From positions 1 to 34,385 of the forward strand of contig CAYULA010000039.1 in assembly GCA_964445525.1 (NCBI GenBank): a DNA stretch of 34,385 bases. Reading direction: 5' to 3'. A program made the translations under genes and the position numbers. The stretch is from Penumbrarchaeum sp964445525 (GTDB lineage Archaea > Thermoplasmatota > Penumbrarchaeia > Penumbrarchaeales > Penumbrarchaeaceae). Of the stretch, positions 17,044 through 26,096 are shown piece after piece. Numbering within the stretch: the first letter of the stretch is position 1; each line of letters starts with the position of its first letter. Under the pieces are notes generated by a model. The model made no database searches and was not told the DNA's origin. It saw only the letters and a list, made by a program, of their open reading frames with translations.

Positions 17044-18001
17044 ATAGGTCCTCCAGCTCCTCCTCGATCATCTCATCATCTGGGTAATCGTACTCGGATT
17101 CCAGCCTGGCCTTGGCCCCCCATATGTTCCGGGGACCCTGAAGGATGGGAGAGAAATAATAACCAAGCGATGCGGCCGTGAACAGTATGGACCCCATCAT
17201 TCCTAGCTGAGGTTCATGCACTCCAAAAAGCAGGGAGAGCTCCATGGTAAGGATTACAACGGCCGCTATGAGAAGCAATCTTCCCCTGTATTTTTTGTAG
17301 AGAATATCCGAGACCATCGCCCAGGACAGAATGAAAACCAGCACCGGTATCAGGAAAGGTTCCCCGGTTGTGAAATATTGCACATCGTATTCCATCTTTA
17401 CGCTCCAGTGATAAAGCGATGTGAAGGATATCACAAGCATGGCAAAGGCAGGTGTGGGAAGACCTATGAAATCATTCCATTTGCTCTGAAACAGTGAGAA
17501 CCTGGCAAGTCTGAGTATGCCTAGAATCGTTATCGAGAGAGCGGATATGATCACAACCGCATTGTATAAGGAGCCGATCTCCGGGTCCCTGAACATGTTG
17601 TAAACCAGAATTGCGGGGGCTATGCAGAAGGTGGCGGCATCGGCAATGGAATCCAGCCATATGCCAAAGTTATGGGAAGAACCGAACCTTCTTGCCACGG
17701 GTCCGTCAAGACCGTCGAATATCACTCCCAGAATTATGAGCATCATGGCGATCCTGTAACCGTCCCCGCCCGTCACGGAAGTCATGACGGCAAGAACCCC
17801 GCAGATGAAGTTCATGAGTGTAATCAGGTCCGCAGGAGCTATCAATTTAAGAAGAGGAAGGGGTTTGATGGGCCTTCTGGGCCTGTCCCGGATCGCCCTG
17901 ATGGGGTGTCTCACACCCTGGGGAAAGCGAGGTCTGATCCTTGGCCCGTAACGGGGCATTCCCGGCCTTCTTTCCGATCTTCCCTTACTCCATCTGTCCA
18001 A
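17030..18001 (-). CDS. pssA: CDP-alcohol phosphotransferase, probable archaetidylserine synthase
   Basis: A 323-residue integral membrane protein with the complete CDP-alcohol phosphotransferase signature D96-x2-D99-G100-x2-A103-R104-x8-G113-x3-D117-x3-D121 and about seven hydrophobic segments. It probably joins CDP-archaeol and L-serine to give archaetidylserine, because the decarboxylase for that product is the gene just upstream. The TTG at 18001 is supported by GAGGTGAT 4 nt upstream inside the end of asd, only 4 bp after its stop. Two unusual extensions make it longer than typical homologues: an Arg/Pro-rich N-terminus of about 50 residues (RYGPRIRPRFPQGVRHPIR and more) and an acidic C-terminus (DDEMIEEELEDLYEGY). 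A later ATG (residue 15) is possible but lacks the ribosome site. Other head-group substrates cannot be excluded. Confidence 0.88.
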   Translation of the reverse strand: MDRWSKGRSERRPGMPRYGPRIRPRFPQGVRHPIRAIRDRPRRPIKPLPLLKLIAPADLITLMNFICGVLAVMTSVTGGDGYRIAMMLIILGVIFDGLDGPVARRFGSSHNFGIWLDSIADAATFCIAPAILVYNMFRDPEIGSLYNAVVIISALSITILGILRLARFSLFQSKWNDFIGLPTPAFAMLVISFTSLYHWSVKMEYDVQYFTTGEPFLIPVLVFILSWAMVSDILYKKYRGRLLLIAAVVILTMELSLLFGVHEPQLGMMGSILFTAASLGYYFSPILQGPRNIWGAKARLESEYDYPDDEMIEEELEDLYEGY

Positions 18002-18005
18002 AAGA

Positions 18006-18617
18006 TCACCTCGAAAGGGAGCTCGAACCGGCCAATACTCTCTGACCCTCCTTCACTACCAACCTCTGCCCCGGAGGAAGTCTGAACCTCAGGTCCACCC
18101 GGGACCCGAATCTGATCAAACCGAATCTCTCTCCTCTTTCAAGCCTGTCGCCTTCCCTGACATAGGTGACTATTCTCCTTGCCACTGCCCCGGCGATCTG
18201 TCCTATCTCCCAGGTACCGTGAGCCGTTGCCAAACGGATTACCACCCTCTCGTTTCTCTCGGATTCCTTGTCGAAAGCGGGAACGTATCCCCCGGGAATA
18301 TGTTCCAATGAGAGGACCCTGCCTTCGTACGGCCATCTGTTGACGTGGACATTGTGGATGTTCATGAATATCTTCACCACCACCCAGGTCCCATTTCTCT
18401 CGATACCCATGATCCTCCCGTCAGCAGGTGAAACAACCCCATCTCCCGTCTTCCTTTTAGGATCACGAAAGAACAGAAGTACCGGGATGAAAATTGCGAT
18501 TATTATCAATGACAACAGGAGAAAATAGACACTGGAAAGGATCAAAAAAAGCAGGGCTGATATCAATGAAAGAAAAGGAACTGCTGCCAGCCAGAACGGT
18601 GTACCCCTTGCGAGCAA
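18006..18617 (-). CDS. asd: Archaetidylserine/phosphatidylserine decarboxylase, short type
   Basis: 203 residues with two adjacent N-terminal hydrophobic segments (about 8-50), then FFRDPKR, VSPADGRI (62-69), KIFMNIHNVHVNR (82-94) and GLIRFGSRVDL (166-176). These are the motifs of short pyruvoyl-dependent PS decarboxylases. Self-cleavage is expected at Gly171-Ser172 of RFGSR, leaving a pyruvoyl group on the C-terminal chain. In archaea the enzyme makes archaetidylethanolamine from archaetidylserine, on the inner membrane face. The in-frame start is TTG at 18617 (GGGGTG 6 nt upstream); the nearby ATG at 18621 is in another frame. It heads the asd-pssA-mptD operon. A second GSS near the C-terminus (197-199) is noted but is not in the usual cleavage context. 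Confidence 0.9.
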   Translation of the reverse strand: MLARGTPFWLAAVPFLSLISALLFLILSSVYFLLLSLIIIAIFIPVLLFFRDPKRKTGDGVVSPADGRIMGIERNGTWVVVKIFMNIHNVHVNRWPYEGRVLSLEHIPGGYVPAFDKESERNERVVIRLATAHGTWEIGQIAGAVARRIVTYVREGDRLERGERFGLIRFGSRVDLRFRLPPGQRLVVKEGQRVLAGSSSLSR

Positions 18618-18663
18618 CCATCACACCCCGAAATATTTCGAAGCTTGAAGGGATGGGTTTACC

Positions 18664-18700
18664 TTTAAAACCTTCCCTTTTTAAAACCGGGTTAAAAACC
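18664..18700 (-). promoter_or_regulatory. Three GGTTTTWAA repeats: asd promoter and upstream gene terminator
   Basis: The minus strand carries GGTTTTTAA (18692-18700), GGTTTTAAA (18680-18688) and GGTTTTAAA (18664-18672) immediately after the stop of the VCBS/ASPIC gene. The last copy is well placed to be the TATA box of asd (start predicted near 18641). The T5 and T4 tracts could also terminate the upstream transcript. Confidence 0.4.
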
Positions 18701-18701
18701 A

Positions 18702-21695
18702 TTATCTTCTCCCTGAAGCCGATTTTCTCACGATGAGAACAAAGATCACCGCAGCGAGGACGATCAGTGTCAATATCGACAGTGCGATCATGGCAAGCGG
18801 GACCTCCTCCCCGCCTCCGGATACCGGAACCGTCCCGTATTCTGGTTCCGGACGGTCCTCCACAAAAAATGCGGCGGATACCATATCCGAATAATATCGG
18901 TCCGCATAGGACCTGGCCTGGATGGAATGTTCCCTTCCCGGTTCCAGTTCTGAGGTGTCAAGAAGATATTCCCATTCCTGGGTTCCCCTCGCATCCCTCC
19001 AGGATCCCGAATCAACCCTTACCTCCACCAGCTCGACCTCCCCTTCGGGCCCCGATTTCCCCGTGATCATCACGGAACCGTTGAAAGTACCTCCTCCCGG
19101 GAACGGATCAATGGACACCCAGGGAGGCTCTCTCTCATTGGAAATGATATTGAAATAACCGATATCGGGGTCGCTCCAGATATCTTCCGAGTCCTTTACC
19201 CTGAACATTATCTCGTGCTCCCCCGGTGAGAGATCGTCATCCTCGAAGGAGGACCTTCTGGAAAGCATCCCGTCGATGGAGGAGGACCACTCATACTCCT
19301 TGATCCTCGATCCCGAGGGGGAATACCCCTCTCCGGAAAATTCAACGGTTTCACCCTCCTGTGCTTCCTCGGGTGATATCTTGGTAATGATTGCCTCGGG
19401 GACAGGATCCTCCGGCTCCAGCACAAGAATTGTTTCGGAGGCCGATTCATTGGATGGGAGGCCCATGGCATCCCTTACCTTCACCGTAACCCCGTATGAT
19501 CCCGATTCCCGATAGGAATGCGACACCAGGGATTCCTCCGTCCATCCGGTTCCCGTTCCGTCCCCGAAATCGAACATGTATTCCGATATCTCCCCGTCGG
19601 GATCGTAGGATGAGGAGGCGTCGAATTTTATTTCCTCATCAGTAGATACTTCTGGAGGCACCGACAGAACCGCCACCGGGGGTTGGTTATCGGGTGAGGA
19701 GAAATAGAAAAAACTCTCCACGATCCCTCTGACCGGAGGAAAGGACCTGGTCACAAGAGCATGAACGTTTTGAAGTCCGGCAAACTCCAGACCCTTTTCG
19801 AACATCTCAAAGGAGTGGACACTGCTTGAGATGATCTCCCCCATCCGGTAGGTTCTGTTTATCCTGCGGTAACCGTAATCAAAAACCATGCTCAGTTCAT
19901 GGGAATCGATATCGTATCCCCCCGGGTTGTCGTATTGGAGGTCGAAAAGGATCCCGTCATCTTCTTCCTCAACCGATATGATCTCAAGGTCCAGGTCGAT
20001 GGGATCGGTAGGTTCGAACAATTCCAGCCGGGTGGACGGGGATACATCCTCGATGTGTACGGTCCTCCCCCTGGGCCAGTCAACAGTGACCGAAACCTCT
20101 CCTTCAACCTGACCGAGGCCGAAATGAAGTATCATGGAATCCTGCTGGCCATGTGCAGCGGTGCCGCCGTTGACATCCCTCATCATGTTCAGATCGACCT
20201 CTCCGTCACCGTCGGCATCCACATGCACGCGGACCCTGGCTCCGATGGCGGCAGCATTGGATTCCCTGCCTTTGAGTTCAACCTCCAGCCATTCCCTCTC
20301 GGGGTGAGATGTCCCTCCGAGATTTCTGTAGAGGTGGACCGAGTAATGTTCGGCTTTACCGGCGGTATCATTCCAGGCTCCTCCGCCGGTTATAAGGTCC
20401 ACCCAGCCGTCGTTGTCATAATCGCACCAGGCCGAGCCGTAAGTGTTCCAGACCTTTGTTCCAACCTCGTCAGAGACCTCCTCGAATGTCATATCTCCTT
20501 TGTTTCTGTAAAACAATGATCTGGCATACGAGACATCTCCGTATATCTGGGGGATGAAAAGATCGAGGTCCCCGTCGTTATCGTAATCAGCCAGGGCCGA
20601 GGAAACCATTAGTTCGTCGCCTTCGGTCACCGTGCCTCCGAGAGGTTTGACCGGGATGCCGGATCGTTCCCTCACATCAGTGAAACGGTAATCCTCTTCC
20701 GGTCCCAGGTTCTCGAAAAGGTATGAATCGTCGCAAATGGGGCCCCTGTATATGTCCTTGTGAGCGAGATTGGTAACCCAGAGGTCCATGTCGCCGTCGT
20801 TGTCCATATCGCCCCAAGAGGACCCAAGGGAGTGTCCGTAATAGGGGCCCTGCCTCGTGATCGGGTGGAGGTTCCCGTGACCCTCCACCCCGTATTCCGG
20901 GGCCGATTCCAGAAAACTTCCGTTTCCCAGGTTCCTGTAGAGATAGTTTGGCATTATCCGGTAGTTGGACACGTAGGCGTCCTGGAAACCGTCGTCGTCG
21001 AAATCACACCAGCTGATCCCTCTGCCCTGGTAAGGATGGTCCTCCTCGGAAATACCCGAAAAGGAGGTTGCGTTCACGAATTTCCCTCCACCGTTTCCCA
21101 TCCAGAAATGATCATGATATCCTGACAGGGATGAATTCTCGTAATTTGCCATATACAGGTCCAGATATCCGTCCCGGTTGGTGTCGGACCATCCCCCCGC
21201 CACGGTGGGATAGGTGTCATGGGGAACCGAATCGGATATCGGCACCCTGGAGAAGGTTCCGTCCCTCTCGTTGTGCCAGAGAATGTCATCAATTTCGGGA
21301 TGATCGCTGGATCCTTTTCCTCCTCCGCAGAAGATATCGAGCCAGCCGTCGTTGTCATAATCCCCGAAAACGCCGCTGTTTGCGGAAGAGGCTATCCCGG
21401 ACTGGGATGTCTGATCGCTGAAACTATAGGATGGGGGGCCGGTGTTCCTGAAAAGCTTCTTTCCGTCTATGAGGAGGTCCTGGTATCCGTCATTGTCGTA
21501 ATCTCCCCATGAGAAGAAATTTCCCCTGATCCCTTCCAGTCCTGTCTCCATCGAAACATTTTCAAAAGAGACCTCCCCGCCCCCCTCGATACCTCCGGCC
21601 GGTATGACAAGGATTTCCTCGTTCGATATGAAAGGAAGCTGGAATGGGAGTAAAATTGTGATGCAGATGGACAGGAGGAACATTTTCCTGAACAT
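18702..21695 (-). CDS. Surface protein with seven VCBS/FG-GAP repeats, ASPIC/UnbV domain and PKD-like domains
   Basis: About 997 residues. The N-terminus (MFRKMFLLSICITILLPF) is a signal peptide. Seven VCBS/FG-GAP cores of the type YDNDGxxD lie near residues 65, 112, 171, 231, 296, 370 and 425, interleaved with LFRNTG/LYRNLG-type strands, predicting a calcium-loaded propeller. An ASPIC/UnbV domain follows (about 475-525; GARVRVHVDADGDGEVD, then HFGLGQ), as is typical after such repeats. Next come one clear PKD domain (about 672-750; FDASSSYDPDGEISEYMFDF) and a second PKD-like domain. A transmembrane helix (about 962-985) ends the protein, leaving a short basic tail (RKSASGRR), unlike the long tails of its neighbours. 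I chose the ATG at 21695 because GGAGGGGAGGG lies just upstream; the frame also opens with a TTG at 21725. It starts 54 bp after the protease stop, so co-transcription is likely. Confidence 0.88.
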   Translation of the reverse strand: MFRKMFLLSICITILLPFQLPFISNEEILVIPAGGIEGGGEVSFENVSMETGLEGIRGNFFSWGDYDNDGYQDLLIDGKKLFRNTGPPSYSFSDQTSQSGIASSANSGVFGDYDNDGWLDIFCGGGKGSSDHPEIDDILWHNERDGTFSRVPISDSVPHDTYPTVAGGWSDTNRDGYLDLYMANYENSSLSGYHDHFWMGNGGGKFVNATSFSGISEEDHPYQGRGISWCDFDDDGFQDAYVSNYRIMPNYLYRNLGNGSFLESAPEYGVEGHGNLHPITRQGPYYGHSLGSSWGDMDNDGDMDLWVTNLAHKDIYRGPICDDSYLFENLGPEEDYRFTDVRERSGIPVKPLGGTVTEGDELMVSSALADYDNDGDLDLFIPQIYGDVSYARSLFYRNKGDMTFEEVSDEVGTKVWNTYGSAWCDYDNDGWVDLITGGGAWNDTAGKAEHYSVHLYRNLGGTSHPEREWLEVELKGRESNAAAIGARVRVHVDADGDGEVDLNMMRDVNGGTAAHGQQDSMILHFGLGQVEGEVSVTVDWPRGRTVHIEDVSPSTRLELFEPTDPIDLDLEIISVEEEDDGILFDLQYDNPGGYDIDSHELSMVFDYGYRRINRTYRMGEIISSSVHSFEMFEKGLEFAGLQNVHALVTRSFPPVRGIVESFFYFSSPDNQPPVAVLSVPPEVSTDEEIKFDASSSYDPDGEISEYMFDFGDGTGTGWTEESLVSHSYRESGSYGVTVKVRDAMGLPSNESASETILVLEPEDPVPEAIITKISPEEAQEGETVEFSGEGYSPSGSRIKEYEWSSSIDGMLSRRSSFEDDDLSPGEHEIMFRVKDSEDIWSDPDIGYFNIISNEREPPWVSIDPFPGGGTFNGSVMITGKSGPEGEVELVEVRVDSGSWRDARGTQEWEYLLDTSELEPGREHSIQARSYADRYYSDMVSAAFFVEDRPEPEYGTVPVSGGGEEVPLAMIALSILTLIVLAAVIFVLIVRKSASGRR

Positions 21696-21749
21696 GGGTT
21701 TCCCTCCCCTCCATATTCGCAACACCGGATATAGAATCTTTGTGCCGGC

Positions 21750-24700
21750 TCATTTCAGCAGTTCCCTGTCAAAGGGGGGAACCTCGGCTTCGCCGGGTTT
21801 GGGACCTGGAGGTATGGAAGGTTTGCTGAAATCAGGCGGAGGAAAGTGCTTCTTCAGACCTTCAACAGATTTCTTTTTTGCGGCTTCCTTAATAATTACT
21901 CCCGAACCGTCTTCAACCGGACTCCCATCGACCTTGTTTTCGCTCCCGGAATCTTCCTCTTCGGAATCCTTGTCCACGGGGGACCTCAGTTCCTTCATGG
22001 TGTTTCGGACCCTGAACACCAGGATCAGTATGAGGGCGAAAATTATCAGCATGATCAGGAGAGAAGTGGTTGACATCAGGGCGGATGCGAACCTGGAGAC
22101 CATATCATTCTCCCGAACCTCCACCTTCAGATCCAGCGTGTACGAATCGCCGTCGTCATCCGTGACCCGGAGGGCTATTATCCTCTTACCCGGGGAATCG
22201 AAACTGAAGCTAGCGTTCTTTTCCCGCTTGTCCTGCTGAAGTTGGCCGTTCACAAACCACTCGAAGGTCAGATATGGAATGTCGGAGGGATTATCCGTGG
22301 ATTTGTACCCGAAGGCCGTGAAGCTTTCACCTACATCCACCTCGAGCGGGATACCGCTCAGTTCAACGCTTGGTACCGGATTGACCACCTCTATCCCGGA
22401 GGAAAAGGTACCAACTTCGCCCTGATCATCCATGGCCGAGACATTGAGATAATGCAATCCTGAAAGAGGTATCGACAAATAGGTTAGATCCCAGCCCCGG
22501 CCGATCAAGAGATCGTCAAGAGTCCAGGTTATATCCAGATCCTTCAGGTCACCGGGAGAATCCCAGGAATCCTCAATCGATACGTTAATCTCCTCATCTT
22601 CCCGGACTTCAAAAGGGATGGTAAAATAGGGTTCGGGAGCGATGTTTTCCACCAAGATCTCGTGAAAAACGGTGGATCTGTCCCCGTCATCATCTGTAAC
22701 CCGGAGCATCACCTGTAGATCACCCTCTATCTCCGGAGCGAAACTGACCGTGGAGCCGTTGCTGTCAATTTCCCCGTCCCCGTCGGTGTCCCATTCGTAA
22801 TCAAGGGTGGGAAGGTCCGAGGGAGTATCCGAGGTCCCCGTAGCTGACAGAGTTATCCTCTCCATAACCGGCACACTGGAAGCACCTTCAACCCTGGCCA
22901 AGGGAGGCTTGTTCATGACATTGATGAGGATCTCCTTCCGGCCTGATCCGTCGGGGGATGTGAAACCGCTGTCATCGGTGACCACCAGGACCAGTGAATG
23001 GGTTCCGGAATCTGGAAAAGATATATCCAGAACCTTACCGGTCGAATCTTCAACCTTCTCCCCGTCCACAAACCATGCGTATGTCAGTGTATCCTGGTCG
23101 GAGGGTGTGTCGAAGGAACCGTTGCCGAAATATCTGGCAGGCTGATCCTCGAAGAGTGTCCCGGGTCCCGAAAGCACCGCAACCGGTTCCTTCTCCAGGA
23201 CGGAGATATTGATAGAATCGCTCCCTTTGCCTCCATCGAGGTCCTTCACCTCCAGTACAATCTGATGTTGTCCGGAATCCTCGATGGAGAGATCGATCTC
23301 GGGATCCGCCGACCAATTCCTGAGTATGGAACCGTCCATCAGGAATCTGTACTCCAGTTCATCAAGGTCGGCCTCCACATCCGTTGAAGAGGATCCGTCC
23401 AGGGAGAATTCCCGGTCCTCGTACACCTCAAAGGGGTAAACAAGGTCCGTGTCCAAAATGGCAGACGGTGCGAGATTGACAACCTCCACCACATGGTCAA
23501 TGTATGCTGAAACACCGGAATCGTTCACGGTCAGCCTTATTGTTCTGGTGCCCTCGTCCGGGAATTCAACTTTAACGGTGTGCTGCGTTGAATCAACATC
23601 GTCCAGGCCGTCCGAATCATCCAGGTCCCATCTGAATGTGAGAAGGTCCTGATCCGGGTCACGGGAATTCAAGGCGGTGAATGTCAGCTCCATGCCCTCG
23701 GCGGCGATCCAGTTGTCGTCGGTTATGACCGGGATCGGCTCCCGGTTAAGGGCTTTGATGATCTCCCTGTCGAAAAGCTGATCGTACCTGGCTTCCACGT
23801 CATAGAGCCCGGGGGATATTCCGCTTTCGATGAATTGTCCGGAGGAGTCGGTCTGCCCCGCAAGGGTTCCGTTGATTATGACATCTGCTCCCTGCAGGTA
23901 AGCAGGGGAGCTTCCTCTAACATCCAGAATTGTTACCAGCAGATCGTAATCGGTTTTCGAAGGACCCTCTACAACCGTCAGATTCACCCTGAGCCTTTCC
24001 TCGGGGTCCTGATATTCCCTTATCGCCTCATCCCAGTATGTATCGGCCGTGAAGTTCAGGAATCCGCTGCCCCCGTCGTATATGGATTTGTAGGCCAGTT
24101 GTCTGCCGGGAAGGTACACGGTCATACCGGTTCCCTTCGGATTTCTGCCGTCGGGTTTGATCCAGGAATCGAGTATCATTCTGTCGTAGACGCCCTTGGT
24201 GGAGGTGGCAAGATCCGTGATATTGGACTCGATATCCTTTTCAATCAGCTCCGACAGGAGGGAGCCCACATCGATACTGTCTATTCCGACGGCTTCCGCT
24301 CTTGATCTGGCAAGGGTGAAAAGACCGTTTTCCTCCTCCTCGAGATAATACATCCTGTAATAAAGGGACCTGGCCAGCATATCCCATATAGGGACAAATT
24401 CGTTTTCAAGGATCTCCACATCGGCCGCCACAATTGTGTGGTAACTGTCCGAGCTTTTTTCATATTCAGCGCTGAAGAGGTCCACCATCTCGGATGCGAG
24501 GTCCGCGGCCTCATGCGGACCGGCTCCCTCGAGGGAGGAAATGAATGTGTAATTGTAACCGTACCACGGCTGTTCGTCCATGGATCCGGTTGCTATCTTC
24601 GACCAGGGAGCCAGCTGATAGAATATCTCCATCATGCCCATGTAGCAGGTGTCGTGCCCGATGATGTCGAATTCGAAATCGCCTATATTTGTCTCCGCAT

Positions 24701-25283
24701 CGATGAAGGCGTCCCGGAGATCGTCCACAAACATTATAGTGCCGGAATTCTGGTCCTGGGCAAAACCCCTGGTATGGGGAGGTCTCGAGACATCACCCTC
24801 CATGTACCATCCCGATCCGTGATCCCACATGACAAACATCGATCTATCGAACGAGTTGCCCCCTACGGCATACTCGATGAAGCTTTGTACGGTTTTCGGG
24901 TCCCCTGTATCAATCTCATCGGTCCATGTGGGGTCCACGCTGGAAAGAGGTATTGTCGGAGAGCTTATGCCTTCGCCATCGTCGGGTCTGATATCGTAAA
25001 GATAGGAGCTGGCCGGACCCTTAAGATCGGTCAGAGCCAGAACTCGAACACCTTCCTCTGGAACGGACATCTCCATCTCCTCGATGTCCATCAATGCCGC
25101 GTTTCCGTATTCCCCGTCCTCTCCCAGATCGTTGTCCCCTGCAATGTATACCAGGATCAACCATTCGTTGTGGCCGTTTCTGGAATAGATCGGATCAGGT
25201 TCGTCACCCCTGACAGGTAAAGCACTCAGAATGAGGACTGCCGCAAAGGCGAGAATGAATGTACGGATCGTTCCTTCCTTCAT
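21750..25283 (-). CDS. Secreted clostripain-like (C11) cysteine protease with six PKD-like domains and membrane anchor
   Basis: About 1177 residues. After a signal peptide (RTFILAFAAVLILSALPV), residues about 37-400 form a clan CD C11 peptidase: NEWLILVYIAGDNDL at the start, catalytic His155 in MWDHGSGW and catalytic Cys213 in IIGHDTCYMGMMEI. Both residues are intact, so activity is likely; characterised clostripain cuts after Arg, but specificity here is unknown. A carboxypeptidase-regulatory-like domain follows (about 440-500), then six PKD-like domains (about 511-1060), a transmembrane helix (about 1065-1090) and an 86-residue tail ending in a Pro-rich segment. The enzyme would face outward, for protein degradation or for maturing neighbouring surface proteins. 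The start is the ATG at 25283 or a GTG at 25289; a TATA box at 25311 fits a nearly leaderless transcript for either. Confidence 0.92.
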   Translation of the reverse strand: MKEGTIRTFILAFAAVLILSALPVRGDEPDPIYSRNGHNEWLILVYIAGDNDLGEDGEYGNAALMDIEEMEMSVPEEGVRVLALTDLKGPASSYLYDIRPDDGEGISSPTIPLSSVDPTWTDEIDTGDPKTVQSFIEYAVGGNSFDRSMFVMWDHGSGWYMEGDVSRPPHTRGFAQDQNSGTIMFVDDLRDAFIDAETNIGDFEFDIIGHDTCYMGMMEIFYQLAPWSKIATGSMDEQPWYGYNYTFISSLEGAGPHEAADLASEMVDLFSAEYEKSSDSYHTIVAADVEILENEFVPIWDMLARSLYYRMYYLEEEENGLFTLARSRAEAVGIDSIDVGSLLSELIEKDIESNITDLATSTKGVYDRMILDSWIKPDGRNPKGTGMTVYLPGRQLAYKSIYDGGSGFLNFTADTYWDEAIREYQDPEERLRVNLTVVEGPSKTDYDLLVTILDVRGSSPAYLQGADVIINGTLAGQTDSSGQFIESGISPGLYDVEARYDQLFDREIIKALNREPIPVITDDNWIAAEGMELTFTALNSRDPDQDLLTFRWDLDDSDGLDDVDSTQHTVKVEFPDEGTRTIRLTVNDSGVSAYIDHVVEVVNLAPSAILDTDLVYPFEVYEDREFSLDGSSSTDVEADLDELEYRFLMDGSILRNWSADPEIDLSIEDSGQHQIVLEVKDLDGGKGSDSINISVLEKEPVAVLSGPGTLFEDQPARYFGNGSFDTPSDQDTLTYAWFVDGEKVEDSTGKVLDISFPDSGTHSLVLVVTDDSGFTSPDGSGRKEILINVMNKPPLARVEGASSVPVMERITLSATGTSDTPSDLPTLDYEWDTDGDGEIDSNGSTVSFAPEIEGDLQVMLRVTDDDGDRSTVFHEILVENIAPEPYFTIPFEVREDEEINVSIEDSWDSPGDLKDLDITWTLDDLLIGRGWDLTYLSIPLSGLHYLNVSAMDDQGEVGTFSSGIEVVNPVPSVELSGIPLEVDVGESFTAFGYKSTDNPSDIPYLTFEWFVNGQLQQDKREKNASFSFDSPGKRIIALRVTDDDGDSYTLDLKVEVRENDMVSRFASALMSTTSLLIMLIIFALILILVFRVRNTMKELRSPVDKDSEEEDSGSENKVDGSPVEDGSGVIIKEAAKKKSVEGLKKHFPPPDFSKPSIPPGPKPGEAEVPPFDRELLK

Positions 25284-25310
25284 CTGCACATATGGGGCAG
25301 GAGATACTGG

Positions 25311-25318
25311 ATTTAAAT
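25311..25318 (-). promoter_or_regulatory. TATA box of the clostripain-like protease gene
   Basis: ATTTAAAT, identical on both strands, is centred about 26 bp before the GTG at 25289 and 32 bp before the ATG at 25283. This suggests a transcript with 0-6 nt of leader; no Shine-Dalgarno match is present. Confidence 0.5.
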
Positions 25319-25349
25319 GATTGGTGGTGGCATGTGAGCATATCGGGGC

Positions 25350-26096
25350 CTATCTGTTGGGGAATTCCAGCACGTAGACGGTCCTGTCGCTCTCGTCCTC
25401 GAGGACCGTGATGTCACCTCCCTGCATCTCCATCAGCGCCTTGGAGATGGGAAGGGACAGTTTCTCCCATTCCATGGTTGTCAACCTGGCCTCGGTCTCG
25501 GACATGGATGTGACGATGGATGCCATCTGCTCCTTGTCCATTACCTGGCCGAAGCCGAATATGATGATCAGGGTCCTCTCCTTTCCGGGTTTCAATGCAA
25601 CCTTGATATCATTTCCGTAGGGGGCCGTGGAAACAACATATCTCAGCAAATGCGACAGGGCCCTTCTGGTCAGATGCTGGTCCAGTGTAAGTTGATGCGG
25701 TTCCTCCATGTTTTCCAGGGAAAAGGTTACCTTCCTCGGCTTGCCGATGAGTGAGATGTCGGATGCTATCTTGTCAACGATCATTGTGATGTCCGCTTCC
25801 TTCAGTTCCGGTTTGAATTCTTCCGAGGAGATATGGCCCATATCCTGGACCTGGTCAACAAAATAGGTCATCTCCTCCAGATTGGAGGATATCGTCTCCA
25901 TCCTGTCCTTCACATCGTCGTCCAGAGGTCCGTACACCTCGGCCAGTAGTAGCTCGGTGTATGATCTTATGAGCGTTATGGGGGTCCTCATCTGATGGGA
26001 TGTGTTCTGAAGATAGGAGATGAGCTTCCCGTCTTCCCTCATCATGCTTGCCATCCTGCTCCTGAAACCTTCGCGATCCTTCTTCCTCGATTTCAT
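25350..26096 (-). CDS. Soluble histidine-kinase-like protein with degenerate ATPase domain
   Basis: A 248-residue protein with no transmembrane or sensor domain. Residues about 24-90 form a HisKA-type dimerisation helix pair with His34 in NTSHQMRTPITLIRSYTELL, a near match to the canonical SHELRTPL box. The C-terminal 150 residues follow the HATPase_c outline, but the N-box Asn is not apparent (RALSHLLRYVV where NLL is expected) and the G1 box DxGxG reads as FGFGQ. ATP binding may therefore be weak or lost, giving a pseudokinase or phosphotransfer protein. GGAGG precedes the ATG, which shares one base with the FAH stop (TAATG), so translation is coupled. No response regulator is encoded in the window. 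Confidence 0.75.
   Translation of the reverse strand: MKSRKKDREGFRSRMASMMREDGKLISYLQNTSHQMRTPITLIRSYTELLLAEVYGPLDDDVKDRMETISSNLEEMTYFVDQVQDMGHISSEEFKPELKEADITMIVDKIASDISLIGKPRKVTFSLENMEEPHQLTLDQHLTRRALSHLLRYVVSTAPYGNDIKVALKPGKERTLIIIFGFGQVMDKEQMASIVTSMSETEARLTTMEWEKLSLPISKALMEMQGGDITVLEDESDRTVYVLEFPNR

Noticed and set aside
16447..17181. 244-codon open frame on the plus strand
   Set aside because: It overlaps mptD, the end of pssA and the surface-operon promoter; the minus-strand genes are clear family members.
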